Shown: positions 1 through 9,220, numbered from the stretch's first letter. The stretch is DNA of 64,000 nt from Rothia nasimurium (GCF_928391935.1 NZ_CAKMTD010000001.1:558001-622000), one strand, 5' to 3'. Notes: generated from the letters alone by a model not told the origin. Program-made: numbers and translations.

Positions 1-111
1 CGGGCTCGCCCTGGGGGCTCGCCCGATTCACGCCAGACCCAGCCAGTCGGCTTTCAGCGGGTCTACCCCACCCCTCTTGCTCCTGTGCCAGCCAGTTATC
101 CCCCCACCCCT

Positions 112-117
112 TAAACT
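112..117 (+). promoter_or_regulatory. -10 element of a likely leaderless promoter
   Basis: TAAACT fits the actinobacterial TANNNT -10 pattern and ends 6 nt before the ATG at 124. No Shine-Dalgarno-like sequence lies between, so transcription would start at or next to the A of the start codon. No convincing -35 is visible. Confidence 0.5.
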
Positions 118-123
118 AAGTGC

Positions 124-1404
124 ATGACCTTTTTCCCCCGCGCCGGTGCCCACCCCTTCTCAGCTGACCAGCTGGCCCTCCTTGACCAGCTCGCCCCCTA
201 CAACCCGGCTGACTCCCTGCAGGCAGTCAGTAGGCTCCGGGCCCAGGGGGTAAACGCCGACGACTCCTCAGCCCTGCTGACTCAGGCCCGTCTACGCACC
301 CTGGGGGCTACCAAGTTCGGAAAAGACGCCTCACACATGCTTTTCACCGAGGCAGGCTATGAGCAGGCTACCCGCGCCGCCGTCGCCGACCACCACGCCA
401 CCCGATTCCGGGCCGCCGGGTTAACCTCTGTTGCCGATTTGGGCTGTGGCCTAGGGGCAGACTCCCTGGCCTTTGCCCGCGCGGGGTTAGCGGTGACGTC
501 CGTTGAGCTTGACCCCGCTACAGCGGCCCTCACCGCCCACAACCTCTCCCCCTACCCGGCTGCCCAGGTACTCGTGGGCAATGTGGAAGACATTGAGCTC
601 GAAAAACTCACCATCGTAACCGGCGAGCGCGTCGCCGCCCTCTGGCTAGACCCAGCCCGCCGGGAGGTTGAAGGCGGCGCAACCACCTCCCGCCTTTTTG
701 ACCCCGAAGCTTTCTCCCCGCCTTTTTCCTTCCTGCAGAAGCTGGCTGCTACCGGGATTCCGATGGGGGTCAAGCTGGGCCCGGGCCTGCCCCACGAGGC
801 CATACCGAGCGGGGTTGAGGCCGAGTGGGTCAGCCACGGTGGGTCCGTGGTTGAGGTGGTGCTCTGGTTCAATGCCCTGGCCCGCCCCGGGGTTGCCCGG
901 TCGGCGACGGTGCTGGGGGCGGACGCCACCGCCCGGCAGGTGCTGGGTGAGATAAGTTCTCCCCTGGCCGCGTCAGCTGATGAAGAGCCGGTTGAGGTCA
1001 CTGAGTTGGGCGCTTACCTGATTGAGCCAGATGGGGCAGTAGTGCGCTCCCACCTGGTGGCTGACTTCGCCCGAACCATCGGGGCTACCCTGCTGGATGA
1101 AAATATCGCCTACCTGACGTCAGACTCCCCCGCCACTAGCCCGCTAGGCCGGGCCTACCGCGTCCTGGGCACCCTGCCTCTGAACGAGAAGAAACTGCGC
1201 CGCTGGGTCAAGGAAGAGGGCATCACCGCCCTGACCGTTAAAAAGCGGGGGGTTGATGTGGTTCCTGAAAAGCTCCGGGCAACCCTGCTTGCCGGGGTGA
1301 AAAAGAAAAAGGGGACGGCTGGCCGCGAAGCCACCCTGATTCTGACCCGTCTGGGCGAGGGCGCAGCCTCCCAGCGCCTGGCCATCTGGGCCGAACCGGC
1401 CTAG
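124..1404 (+). CDS. Class I SAM-dependent methyltransferase with THUMP-like C-terminal domain
   Basis: Predicted cytosolic methyltransferase of 426 residues. Residues about 103-120 hold the SAM-binding motif I (VADLGCGLGADSLAFARAG). An acidic ribose-binding segment VELDP follows at 127-131 and a catalytic-loop-like LWLDPARR at 173-180. The Lys/Arg-rich C-terminus (about 340-420) resembles the THUMP-like domain seen in actinobacterial proteins of this kind, which suggests an RNA substrate; that is inference. The start is the ATG 6 nt after a TANNNT box with no ribosome binding site. It stands alone on the plus strand, 110 bp before the next gene. The exact substrate cannot be told from sequence. 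Confidence 0.8.
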   Translation: MTFFPRAGAHPFSADQLALLDQLAPYNPADSLQAVSRLRAQGVNADDSSALLTQARLRTLGATKFGKDASHMLFTEAGYEQATRAAVADHHATRFRAAGLTSVADLGCGLGADSLAFARAGLAVTSVELDPATAALTAHNLSPYPAAQVLVGNVEDIELEKLTIVTGERVAALWLDPARREVEGGATTSRLFDPEAFSPPFSFLQKLAATGIPMGVKLGPGLPHEAIPSGVEAEWVSHGGSVVEVVLWFNALARPGVARSATVLGADATARQVLGEISSPLAASADEEPVEVTELGAYLIEPDGAVVRSHLVADFARTIGATLLDENIAYLTSDSPATSPLGRAYRVLGTLPLNEKKLRRWVKEEGITALTVKKRGVDVVPEKLRATLLAGVKKKKGTAGREATLILTRLGEGAASQRLAIWAEPA

Positions 1405-1514
1405 TTTATTACGTCTATCTCACTAGGAGCGTCATAGAGTGAGCCTGATTCTTCTGCGCTAGCCCCTGCCCCTAAGATAGAACCAGCACCGCACCGAGAC
1501 CCTGGAGCCAGCGC

Positions 1515-2657
1515 ATGATTTTTCATCCCTCAGACCAGTCCACGATTGGAGTGGAATGGGAGGTCGCTCTCGTCGACCCCGAAACCCGCGAACTGGCCTC
1601 CCGCGCGGACGAGGTCCTGGCCTGCCTCCAGGAGCAGGCCTCCCAGATTCTTGAACCTGCCCCAGATCGGGCCCACATCACCGGCGAATTCCTCAACAAC
1701 ACCGTTGAACTCGTCACCGGCATCTGCCGAACCCCGGAGGAAGCCGCCGACCAACTCACCTTAGCCACCGGCGTCCTGAAATCCGTTACCGACCAGCTGG
1801 GCCTGGCCTTCTTCTCAGCGGGCACCCACCCCTTCTCCCGGGCCCTGGACCAAAAAGTCGTTGATAAGGACCGCTACCTGCGGGTGCTCGACCGCTCCCA
1901 GTTCTGGGGCCGCCGTCAAATCATCTACGGGGTACACGTGCACACCGGGGTCAATTCCCGTGCGAAAGCCCTACCGGTGCTCAACGGGCTCACCAACTTC
2001 TACCCCCACCTGCTGGCCCTATCAGCCTCCTCCCCCTTCTGGGAGGGGGAAGATACCGGGTTCGCCTCCCAGCGGGCCCAAATTTTCCAGCAGCTACCTA
2101 CTTCGGGCCTGCCTTTCACCTTCGAACGCTGGGAGGACTACGAGGACTACCTTAACGACCTCGTAGTTACCGGCGTCATTGATGACCCCAGCGAAAACCG
2201 GTGGGACGTTCGCCCCGTCCCCAAGTACGGCACCATTGAAATGCGGGCCTACGACGGGCTGGCTTCTATTCGTGACATCACCGCCCTGACCGCCTTTACC
2301 CAGTGCCTGGTGGAATGGTTCTCCCGTCAACTGGACGCAGGCAAACGGATTGAGCCTCTCAAGCCCTGGCATGTGCAGGAAAACAAGTGGAGGGCCGCCC
2401 GCTACGGCACCGAGGCCATCGTCATTCTCGATAACCAGAACACCGAACGTCTGGTCACCGACGACACTCTGGGGCTACTCAACAAGCTAGAGGGTATCGC
2501 TGCTGACCTGGGCTGCTCTGCTGAGCTGGCTGATGTGGAGCGCATCTGCCTGACCGGGGCGGGCTACCAGCGCCAGCGTCGCGTCGCCGCAGAAAACAAT
2601 GGGAACCTGCAGGCTGTGGTCGACGACCTGGCCGCGCAGGCGATCGAGGGGCTGTAG
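1515..2657 (+). CDS. ybdK: Carboxylate-amine ligase, glutamate-cysteine ligase type 2 (YbdK/GCS2 family)
   Basis: A 380-residue protein of the GCS2 family. It shows the N-terminal substrate signature TIGVEWEVALVDP (about residues 9-21), the segment ITGEFLNNTVELVTGICRT, HVHTGVNS near residues 141-148 and GTIEMRAYDGL near 239-249, all typical of the ATP-dependent ligase fold. Members form gamma-glutamyl-type amide bonds; some are true glutamate-cysteine ligases, but in mycothiol-making actinobacteria the substrate is often unknown. A GGAG ribosome binding site lies 8 nt before the ATG, and TAAGAT at 1474-1479 is a possible -10. It converges with tsaD. Confidence 0.8.
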   Translation: MIFHPSDQSTIGVEWEVALVDPETRELASRADEVLACLQEQASQILEPAPDRAHITGEFLNNTVELVTGICRTPEEAADQLTLATGVLKSVTDQLGLAFFSAGTHPFSRALDQKVVDKDRYLRVLDRSQFWGRRQIIYGVHVHTGVNSRAKALPVLNGLTNFYPHLLALSASSPFWEGEDTGFASQRAQIFQQLPTSGLPFTFERWEDYEDYLNDLVVTGVIDDPSENRWDVRPVPKYGTIEMRAYDGLASIRDITALTAFTQCLVEWFSRQLDAGKRIEPLKPWHVQENKWRAARYGTEAIVILDNQNTERLVTDDTLGLLNKLEGIAADLGCSAELADVERICLTGAGYQRQRRVAAENNGNLQAVVDDLAAQAIEGL

Positions 2658-2663
2658 CCCCTC
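2646..2663. terminator. Small GC-rich hairpin between converging genes
   Basis: GAGGGGCT (2646-2653) and AGCCCCTC (2656-2663) form a perfect 8-bp stem that contains the ybdK stop codon. It lies between converging ybdK and tsaD. No T-run follows, so terminator function is tentative. Confidence 0.35.
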
Positions 2664-2690
2664 GGCCCCAGCCCCTCGCGCTTTCTCCAG

Positions 2691-3797
2691 CTAGAGTGAA
2701 ATCTTAGTGACGGGCAGGGAGGAGTCTGCCGTGAAGTCAATTCCTGACGGTGCCCGGCCCTCAGATACCAGACGAGCACCCAAGGCTGCAACCATGGCCC
2801 CGTTATCGGTGCACAGGCTCAACTGGGGAATCACCAGCTTGATACCGTGCTCAGCACAGCGCTGGGCGGTGATCTCGCGCAGGCGGGAGTTAGCAGCCAC
2901 GCCCCCACCCAACAGCAGGGTGGTGATACCGCGTTCAGTGCAGGCCAGCATGGCTTTCTTAGTAATCACATCGACCACAGCCTCCTGGAAAGAAGCTGCA
3001 ATATCAGCGACCGGCACCTCTTCACCCCGGGCCTCAAAGCCCTCAACGACGCGGGCAACAGCGGTCTTTAGACCCGAGAAAGAAAAGTCGTAGCGGTGGG
3101 GTCCGGGTTCCTCAGCGGTACCCATAAACTTGCGGGTCGATAGGCCGCGCGGGAAAGCAAAAGCCGCCCCGTTGCCGTCCGCAGCAACCCGGTCAATCAC
3201 CGGCCCACCCGGGTAGGGCAGGCCCAGCAGGCGGGCCACCTTGTCGTAGGCTTCACCGGCGGCGTCGTCCAGGGTGGCCCCCAGTAGCTCAACATCGCCG
3301 GTAATATCGCGTACGGCCAGAATTTCCGTGTGCCCGCCAGAGACTAACAGGGCCCCGATTCCTTCGCTGGGCAGGCCGTCAAGGAAGTCAGCCGTATGTC
3401 CCTCGATACCGCAGTCATCGAGCAGGCCCACGCCCACATGGGCAACCAGGTGGTTGATGCCGTAGAGGGGCTTACCGGTGGCGGTAGCCAGGGCCTTAGC
3501 GGCAGAGACCCCCACCATGAGGGCACCGGCCAGGCCGGGCCCTGCGGTCACGGCAATAGCGTCCAGATCGTCCAGGCTCACCTGGGCCTCGTCCAGGGCG
3601 GCCTGCAGGGCCGGGACCATGGCGTCCAGGTGGGCGCGGGAGGCAATCTCAGGAATGACCCCGCCAAAGCGCACATGCTCGTTCATAGAAGAAGAGACGG
3701 TGTTGGTCAGCAGGGTGGAGCCCCGCACAATGCCAATGCCGGTTTCGTCGCAGGAGGACTCAATACCCAGCACCAGGGGTTCGGTCTTAGCGGTCAT
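2691..3797 (-). CDS. tsaD: tRNA N6-adenosine threonylcarbamoyltransferase TsaD
   Basis: Transfers the threonylcarbamoyl group from TC-AMP to A37 of ANN-decoding tRNAs, acting with TsaB and TsaE. The 368-residue protein shows [11 protein letters not shown] near the N-terminus, the metal-ligand segment NHLVAH (about 115-120), [20 protein letters not shown] and [13 protein letters not shown], all family hallmarks of the ASKHA fold. An in-frame extension reaches 3890, but the ATG at 3797 is chosen because AAGGAG lies just upstream and the family N-terminus begins there. The gene overlaps the end of rimI by 11 nt and is last in the alr-tsaE-tsaB-rimI-tsaD order. Confidence 0.95.
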   Translation of the reverse strand: MTAKTEPLVLGIESSCDETGIGIVRGSTLLTNTVSSSMNEHVRFGGVIPEIASRAHLDAMVPALQAALDEAQVSLDDLDAIAVTAGPGLAGALMVGVSAAKALATATGKPLYGINHLVAHVGVGLLDDCGIEGHTADFLDGLPSEGIGALLVSGGHTEILAVRDITGDVELLGATLDDAAGEAYDKVARLLGLPYPGGPVIDRVAADGNGAAFAFPRGLSTRKFMGTAEEPGPHRYDFSFSGLKTAVARVVEGFEARGEEVPVADIAASFQEAVVDVITKKAMLACTERGITTLLLGGGVAANSRLREITAQRCAEHGIKLVIPQLSLCTDNGAMVAALGARLVSEGRAPSGIDFTADSSLPVTKISL

Positions 3798-4314
3798 GGC
3801 TGGTTTCTCCTTGGGGGACGGTCTGGTGGGTGAGCTCGCGGCGCATGATGAGGGCATCGACCCCGTCGTTGTAGTAGCGGCGGCGCACATGGATCTGCTG
3901 GTAGCCGTTTTTCAGGTAGAGGTCCTGGGCCCGGGGGTTATCGGCCCGCACCTCTAACAAGATCTGCTCAGCGCCCCGGGCTGCGGCTTCGCGGGCCAGA
4001 AAGTCGAGCAGGGCCCGCCCGTAGCCACGCCCCTCGTAGGCGGGGGCAACGGCAATGGTTTGCACGTCGGCGGTGTCAGCTACGCTCATGAGCCCGGCAT
4101 AGCCGATAACCTGCGGCCCGGCATCCGTTGGTAGTTCAAGGACGACGTACCCCCGGGTTTCGTGGGTGATTTCGGCAAGGAACATGTCCAGGGGCCAGGC
4201 ATCGGCTGGGAAGAGGTCGAGTTCTAGGGTGTGGACGGCGGGTACATCGTGCAGGGTCATTTCCCGGGCCCGGGCCCCGTTGGCCAGGCCCGTGGGGAGG
4301 TCAGTCAGTAGCAT
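3787..4314 (-). CDS. rimI: GNAT N-acetyltransferase, RimI-type ribosomal protein alanine acetyltransferase
   Basis: A 175-residue GNAT protein. The acetyl-CoA pyrophosphate loop is visible as [19 protein letters not shown] (about 100-118), followed by [21 protein letters not shown], the usual beta5-alpha4 region. RimI proteins acetylate the N-terminal alanine of ribosomal protein S18 in E. coli; actinobacterial versions sit in the tsaB-tsaD cluster and may act on more substrates. The start codon at 4314 shares one nucleotide with the tsaB stop, so translation is probably coupled. The 3' end overlaps tsaD. Confidence 0.88.
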   Translation of the reverse strand: MLLTDLPTGLANGARAREMTLHDVPAVHTLELDLFPADAWPLDMFLAEITHETRGYVVLELPTDAGPQVIGYAGLMSVADTADVQTIAVAPAYEGRGYGRALLDFLAREAAARGAEQILLEVRADNPRAQDLYLKNGYQQIHVRRRYYNDGVDALIMRRELTHQTVPQGETSHDR

Positions 4315-4991
4315 TAGGCGCTGGCCTGCTTGCGGGCGGTGGGTACCTTGGCGTCCGATTCGCGCAGGTAGAGGGCGCTGGTGTCGGTGCTCAGCTGGGC
4401 CAGGCCCAGGCGGGCAGCCGCTGCCAGCAGGGCGGCGGCGTCCGGCTGGGTGTGCTCAAAACCGGGTTGGGCGTCCAGGGCCTCGGGGTAGAGGGAGGTG
4501 CCAAAACCGTAGGCGGGCAGAGCGGGGGCCTCGCTGGCCGGGCCGACGGTGGGGCCGCTTACCAGCTGATAGCCGCCCTCGGTTAGCTCGTACACGGCCG
4601 AGTAGATTTCTCGGCGGCGGGCGTCTGAGGCCACCAGAAAACGGGCATGGCCGGACGCCCGGGCGGCGGCTTCTGCAGCCTCGGCCAGGGCGGTGAGACT
4701 CATGATTCCGTAGAGGGGCTTGTTCCAGGCAAAGGCCAGGGAGCGGGCGGTGACGATACCGGCGCGTAGGCCGGTGAAGGGGCCGGGGCCGGTACCGGTT
4801 ATCACAGCGTCAATATCCCGGCCTGTTACTCCGGCTTCAGCCAATACCTCGGTAACGAAGGGTGCCATCACTTCGGCGTGGGAGCGGGTGTCTTCGGTTG
4901 ACCGGGACGCGAGCAGGGTCAGGGTCTGCCCGTCCAGGCGCCCTAGGGCAACAGAAGCAATAGCCGATGAATCAAGAGCAAGAATAAGCAC
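4314..4991 (-). CDS. tsaB: tRNA threonylcarbamoyladenosine biosynthesis protein TsaB
   Basis: The non-catalytic ASKHA-fold partner that dimerises with TsaD in t6A synthesis. The 225-residue protein opens with LILALDSSAIASVALG and has the diagnostic VITGTGPGPFTGLRAGIVTARSLAF segment near residues 64-88. Unlike TsaD it has no metal-binding His pair. The ORF starts immediately upstream of a hairpin-containing gap that separates it from tsaE, and its end abuts rimI. Confidence 0.92.
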   Translation of the reverse strand: MLILALDSSAIASVALGRLDGQTLTLLASRSTEDTRSHAEVMAPFVTEVLAEAGVTGRDIDAVITGTGPGPFTGLRAGIVTARSLAFAWNKPLYGIMSLTALAEAAEAAARASGHARFLVASDARRREIYSAVYELTEGGYQLVSGPTVGPASEAPALPAYGFGTSLYPEALDAQPGFEHTQPDAAALLAAAARLGLAQLSTDTSALYLRESDAKVPTARKQASA

Positions 4992-5114
4992 CCCACCAGT
5001 CTAGCGTGTTTAGGCTCAAGGGCTTGATACTCGGCGTCCCGGGCTCGCGCTCGCTGACCGACGGACTACTTGTACGTTGGAGTGGCAATGTTTCCGTAGT
5101 GGGTTTGCTCGAGG

Positions 5115-5186
5115 GGAGCATAGGGGCCTGCAGGAAGCTGGCTCGGGGCTGGCGTTTAAGGGTGCTTCCGAAGGCCCCTATGCTCC
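5115..5186. repeat. Long interrupted inverted repeat (hairpin) at the 3' end of tsaE
   Basis: GGAGCATAGGGGCCT (5115-5129) is perfectly complementary to AGGCCCCTATGCTCC (5172-5186). After a small bulge (GCA against GA) the stem continues with GGAAGC (5133-5138) and GCTTCC (5164-5169), leaving a loop of about 25 nt. The tsaE stop codon (5178-5180) lies inside one arm. It sits between tsaE and tsaB in the minus-strand transcript. There is no T-run, so an mRNA-processing or attenuation element, or a small mobile inverted repeat, is as likely as a terminator. Confidence 0.65.
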
Positions 5187-5777
5187 CTCCCCTCCTCTAC
5201 TGCTCAGCTTCTCTACTATCTCGTCCCACACGTTTTCCCAGCGGGGTCCGCGCCCGATGAGGCGGAGGCGGCGCGGTTCGGGGGCGCCGTCGTCCTCGTC
5301 GTCTTCGTTCCAGCTGCCAGGGGCGTAGAGGGCGTAGGGGTCGGTTTCGGCTAGGTCGGCGCCGGTGACGCGGGTGAACTCTAGGTCGAGGATAGAGTCT
5401 GAGAGGTGTTCCGCCTTGTCACGTCCCCATTCGATGACGGTGACGGAGCGGTCCAGGGAGTATTCCAGGTCGAGGTCGTCGAGTTCTTCTGAGCTGGCAA
5501 GGCGGTAGGCGTCCACATGGACCAGGTCGGGCCCACCGGGGCGGGGCCCCTCGGGCAGGTTGGGGTGGACGCGGGAGAGCACGAAGGTCGGTGAAATGAC
5601 GCCCTCGCGCACGCCGAGCCCTTCGCCGAGGGAGCGGGTGAAGGTGGTTTTTCCTGCCCCTAGTTCGCCGGTGAGGATCAGGACGTCGCCTGCGGTGAGC
5701 AGGGGGGCCAGGGCCAGGGCGACGGCGCGGGTGTGGGCCGGGCCGGTGATTTCTAGGTCAAGGACGTGCTCGCTCAC
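5178..5777 (-). CDS. tsaE: tRNA threonylcarbamoyladenosine biosynthesis ATPase TsaE
   Basis: P-loop ATPase that resets the TsaB-TsaD complex during t6A formation. The 199-residue protein has Walker A ELGAGKTTFTRSLGEG (about 38-53), the VISPTFVLSR switch segment and LVHVDAYRLAS (Walker B-like). It is about 40-50 residues longer than E. coli TsaE because of an acidic C-terminal tail (NEDDEDDGAPEPRR). It starts with GTG 2 nt after the alr stop, which suggests translational coupling. The stop codon lies within a long hairpin. Confidence 0.92.
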   Translation of the reverse strand: MSEHVLDLEITGPAHTRAVALALAPLLTAGDVLILTGELGAGKTTFTRSLGEGLGVREGVISPTFVLSRVHPNLPEGPRPGGPDLVHVDAYRLASSEELDDLDLEYSLDRSVTVIEWGRDKAEHLSDSILDLEFTRVTGADLAETDPYALYAPGSWNEDDEDDGAPEPRRLRLIGRGPRWENVWDEIVEKLSSRGGEGA

Positions 5778-5779
5778 AG

Positions 5780-7039
5780 TTACTTTTCCTCTTCGGTGGG
5801 GGTGGTGCGCCAGGATCCGCCGACGGGGACGCGGGTGACGCGCGGGGAGATTCGGGTGACGATTTCGTAGTTGATGGTTCCGGCGGCTTCTGCCCAGTCT
5901 TCGACGGGTGGGTTGTCGCCGGTGCCGAAGAGGACGGCGGGGGCCCCGAGGAAGCCTGCTGCGGGGTCAGCCAAACCGGGTTCACCGAGGTCTACAACCA
6001 GCTGGTCCATGGCGATTCGACCAACGGCCCGGTAGGTGCGGGCGGGCTGCCCTGCCGGGTAAATACGGACCGGCCCGCCGGTGGCTACCCGGGGCACGCC
6101 GTCCGCGTAGCCGACCGGGATCAGGGCCAGGGTGGTGGGCTTGTCGGTCACATAGTTGAGGCCGTAGGAGACGCCCTGACCCGCAGGGACTTCCTTGACG
6201 GCGTTGATGAAGGTTTGTAGGTGCATGACCGGCTTGAGCCCCAGGTCAGCTGAGGTTTTTCCGGCCAGGGGGGAAAGCCCGTAAAGGCCGAGCCCTACGC
6301 GGACGGCGTCCCGCAGCAGGCCTTCTTCAGCCCCGACGGACGCCGCGCTCAGGGTTGCCGGGCTGTTGGCCAGGTGGCGCAGGGTGGGTTTCAGGCCAGC
6401 TGAGTGCAGGATGTCGAGGGCAAGGTCGAAGGTCTGGGACTGATCTGCTGTTTCGGGGCGGTCGGGTTCGTCGGCGACGGCCAGGTGGGAGAAGACCCCG
6501 ACGACCTGGATCACCCTGTCCTCTTCCAGCTGGCGGGCGGCGGCGGCGAGCGCCGGGAGCTCGCTCATGGTGGACCCGTTGCGGCCGAGGCCGGTGTCTA
6601 CTTTGAGGTGGATCTTAACCGGTTCCTTCTGCCTGCGGTCACGGTGGGCGGCTGCTATGGCGTCGAGTTCCCAGGTGTTGGAGACGCCGAGTTCGAGCTG
6701 GTCTGCTAGGGCTTGGGTGAAGTTGGTGCGGGGGGTGTGGAGCCAGGCGATGAGGGGGGCGGTGATTCCGGCTTCCCTGAGTTTGTGGGCTTCTGAGACG
6801 TGGACGACGCCGAGGTAGTCAGCTCCTGCGGCGACGGCTGAGCGGGCGATGTCGGTGGCGCCGTGGCCGTAGGCGTCGGCTTTGATGACGGCGATGAGGG
6901 CACGGGGGCCGATGAGGGTTTTGAGGTGGCGGACGTTGTGTTCGAGGGCGTCGAGGTCGATGATGGCTAGGCGTTCTGCGTCACCTGGTGCGTCCGCAGG
7001 CACGAACCCGTGGTTCCGGTACAGGCTTTCCAACGACAT
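5780..7039 (-). CDS. alr: Alanine racemase
   Basis: PLP-dependent racemase supplying D-alanine for peptidoglycan. The 419-residue protein has the PLP-lysine motif AVIKADAYGHGA with Lys53, the PLP-phosphate region ending the barrel, and the catalytic tyrosine in GVSYGLNYV near residue 284. The N-terminus is about 25 residues longer than the minimal enzyme (MSLESLYRNHGF...), as in related actinobacteria. It is first in the alr-tsaE-tsaB-rimI-tsaD transcript and is divergent from the mshA-like gene at 7173. Confidence 0.94.
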   Translation of the reverse strand: MSLESLYRNHGFVPADAPGDAERLAIIDLDALEHNVRHLKTLIGPRALIAVIKADAYGHGATDIARSAVAAGADYLGVVHVSEAHKLREAGITAPLIAWLHTPRTNFTQALADQLELGVSNTWELDAIAAAHRDRRQKEPVKIHLKVDTGLGRNGSTMSELPALAAAARQLEEDRVIQVVGVFSHLAVADEPDRPETADQSQTFDLALDILHSAGLKPTLRHLANSPATLSAASVGAEEGLLRDAVRVGLGLYGLSPLAGKTSADLGLKPVMHLQTFINAVKEVPAGQGVSYGLNYVTDKPTTLALIPVGYADGVPRVATGGPVRIYPAGQPARTYRAVGRIAMDQLVVDLGEPGLADPAAGFLGAPAVLFGTGDNPPVEDWAEAAGTINYEIVTRISPRVTRVPVGGSWRTTPTEEEK

Positions 7040-7160
7040 GCTTCACTCCTTGGGATGGTGGGCAGTTTTCTCTAGCTACTTGTATCTCTAGCTTAGTTCA
7101 GGTTGGGGGCAGGGGAGGTGTTGGGGGACGCGGGGTGGTTGGGTGAGGCCGTGGAGCTAC

Positions 7161-7166
7161 TAGACT
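7161..7166 (+). promoter_or_regulatory. -10 element of a likely leaderless promoter
   Basis: TAGACT ends 6 nt before the GTG start at 7173. No Shine-Dalgarno fits in between. TTGGGT at 7139-7144 is a possible -35 at 16-nt spacing. Confidence 0.5.
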
Positions 7167-7172
7167 GGGGGC

Positions 7173-8384
7173 GTGGATATTTCTCAGCCCCTGCACCTGC
7201 ACATCATTTCTATGCACACCTCTCCCCTGGCCCAGCCGGGATCAGGAGATGCTGGCGGTATGAACGTCTATATTGAACGTTCTTTAGCGGCCCTTCTTGA
7301 GGTCAACCAGCATCTGACTGTGGAAGTTTTTACGTTGGCGACTGACCGTCAGCAGGCTGGGCAGGTGCGGTATCACGAGAGGGCTACCGTCACTGCTCTC
7401 TACCTGCCTGAGGCTGAAGGAGCCCGGAAAGAGGATCTACCTGAGCTGGTTCCGGGTTTTGCTATGGCTGTTCGAGCGTTAGCAGCCAGGCCGCCCCAGC
7501 TGATTCACAGCCACTACTGGCTTTCTGGTTTGGCTGCCCTTGCCGCTTACCCCCAGGTTCCGCTCGTCCACACCATGCACACCACCGCTGCAGCAAAGAA
7601 CGCCCGGCTGGGTGAGGGCGAGCGCCCGGAGCCCGAGGTGCGTGTGCGTGGGGAGCAGGCCTTAGTGCGTCGGGCGGCGGCTCTGGTGGTCAATACGGAG
7701 CATGAGGCCGCCCAGATGCGGGACTTTTATGGGGCAGAAGACCGGAAGCTCGTAGTAGTTACCCCCGGTGCTGACGCCCAGGTTTTCCACCCGCTAGCCG
7801 GTGTTAGCCCCGCCCATGCAGGTAGCTCTGATACGGCTGACCTCTTCTTTGCTGGTCGGCTACAGCCCTTGAAGGGCCCACACCTACTCGTTGAAGCTCT
7901 TGCCCTGCTCCCATCTGATTTAGATGTTTCCCTCACCATATCGGGGGCCTCGTCTGATGGTTATGCTCAGCGGCTCCTTGACCGAGCGGATGAACTTGGC
8001 TTGGCTGAGCGCGTGCGACGAGTTGACCCGTATCCCCCGTCTGAGCTGGCGCAGGCTTTCCGTCAGGCCGATATCGTTGCTGTTCCCTCATCGTCTGAGA
8101 CGTTTGGCTTGGTTGCCTTGGAGGCGTCTGCCTGCGGTGCCCCCGTCCTGGCGAGTAAGGTTGATGGCCTAGCCGACGCTGTTGCGGACGGTGTGAGCGG
8201 CATCCTGGTGGCGGAGCGGTCAGCTGAGGCCTGGGCTAGGGCTATTGAAGGTCTGGTTCGTGCCCCGGAAACCCGCCTAAGCTTAGGCCGAGCTGGGGCT
8301 CAACGGGCCCAGTCTTTCACCTGGCAGGCTACTGCCTCCCACCTGCTTGACCTCTACACCCGCCTACGTACAACCCTGCGATAA
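7173..8384 (+). CDS. mshA: Glycosyltransferase family 4, MshA-like (D-inositol-3-phosphate glycosyltransferase)
   Basis: A GT-B glycosyltransferase of 403 residues. The N-terminus (ISMHTSPLAQPGSGDAGG, then MNVYIERSL) closely matches the signature of MshA, which joins GlcNAc from UDP-GlcNAc to inositol-3-phosphate in the first step of mycothiol synthesis. The C-terminal domain shows FAGRLQPLKGPHLLVEAL and the nucleotide-sugar E-x7-E motif in SSSETFGLVALEASACG. It starts with GTG in a leaderless context. The next gene follows after 13 nt. MshA is favoured over a generic glycosyltransferase because of the N-terminal signature; no other msh gene is in the window. Confidence 0.78.
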   Translation: MDISQPLHLHIISMHTSPLAQPGSGDAGGMNVYIERSLAALLEVNQHLTVEVFTLATDRQQAGQVRYHERATVTALYLPEAEGARKEDLPELVPGFAMAVRALAARPPQLIHSHYWLSGLAALAAYPQVPLVHTMHTTAAAKNARLGEGERPEPEVRVRGEQALVRRAAALVVNTEHEAAQMRDFYGAEDRKLVVVTPGADAQVFHPLAGVSPAHAGSSDTADLFFAGRLQPLKGPHLLVEALALLPSDLDVSLTISGASSDGYAQRLLDRADELGLAERVRRVDPYPPSELAQAFRQADIVAVPSSSETFGLVALEASACGAPVLASKVDGLADAVADGVSGILVAERSAEAWARAIEGLVRAPETRLSLGRAGAQRAQSFTWQATASHLLDLYTRLRTTLR

Positions 8385-8397
8385 GTAAGGAGAACCC

Positions 8398-9180
8398 GTG
8401 ACTTTTTCGATGACCCGGCAGGAATTTGCTACCTACCTGAATGCCTCAAAAATCACCGGCGACGTCGCCACTCCCCGGGAGAACAACCTGGCCCACATGC
8501 AGGGGTTTGTGGACGGCAATGAGCACCTAGAGTTCGGGGTCACCTGGACCCAGGACTGGACCTTTGAGCAGGTCTTTGATGTGATGGTGCGCCGCTGCGG
8601 CAATAACCCCGACCCCGCCCACCGCGAGGGCCAGGACACCATCAGCGCCGACCTCTGCCTTGACGCCCTAGCTGAATATGCCGCCCTCTTCGGGGAAGCC
8701 GTCAGGGCCCAGAAGAGCATCCTCTTCGCAACCGGCCACCCGGCTGGCCTCTTCCCCATCTACGCCCACCTGGCCGCTGCCGCCCAAGCCGCTGGCGCTA
8801 CCGTCCTGACCATTGACGAGGGGGATAAGTTCCTAGACGGCGATATCCGCCAAATCTTCAAGGTGGTCATGTTCGAGCAGTACGGCAACCTGCAACACAC
8901 CCACTTCCCCGGCCCCATGAAAATTGCCCTCGACCAGTTAGAGGCCAAGGGAATCACCCCCGACCTGGTTGTCGCTGACCACGGCTTGGCTGGATACGCC
9001 GCCTCAGCCGGTATCCCCACCCTGGGTATCGCCGACTGCAACGACCCCGGGCTCTTCATTTCCAAGGAACAGGGCCAGATCCTGGTTGCCGTCCCCATGG
9101 ACGATAACCTCCCGCCCCACCTCTACCAGCCCATCACCGACTACCTCCTGCACGAGGCCGGTCTGGCTCCCGCCCTCTAA
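8398..9180 (+). CDS. Conserved actinobacterial protein, annotated in relatives as phosphatase
   Basis: A 260-residue cytosolic protein. It resembles proteins named phosphatase in Arthrobacter and relatives, sharing FATGHPAGL, LVVADHGLAGYAA and ADCNDPGLFISKEQGQILVAVPMDD. No classic phosphatase active-site signature (CX5R, DXDX, HAD) is visible, so the enzymatic role is unproven. The GTG at 8398 is chosen because AAGGAG lies 7 nt upstream; a second possible start is the ATG at 8410. It follows the mshA-like gene with a 13-nt gap and is probably co-transcribed. Confidence 0.7.
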   Translation: MTFSMTRQEFATYLNASKITGDVATPRENNLAHMQGFVDGNEHLEFGVTWTQDWTFEQVFDVMVRRCGNNPDPAHREGQDTISADLCLDALAEYAALFGEAVRAQKSILFATGHPAGLFPIYAHLAAAAQAAGATVLTIDEGDKFLDGDIRQIFKVVMFEQYGNLQHTHFPGPMKIALDQLEAKGITPDLVVADHGLAGYAASAGIPTLGIADCNDPGLFISKEQGQILVAVPMDDNLPPHLYQPITDYLLHEAGLAPAL

Positions 9181-9204
9181 AACCACCCCACATTTATTTT
9201 TGAT

Positions 9205-9220
9205 GTGAAGCAAACTTCAC
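9205..9220. repeat. Inverted repeat upstream of the sugar transferase
   Basis: GTGAAG CAAA CTTCAC is a perfect 6-bp inverted repeat. The string TGATGTGAA occurs at its left edge (9201-9209) and again near 9260. It is a candidate operator or small hairpin for the gene starting at 9343. Confidence 0.35.
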
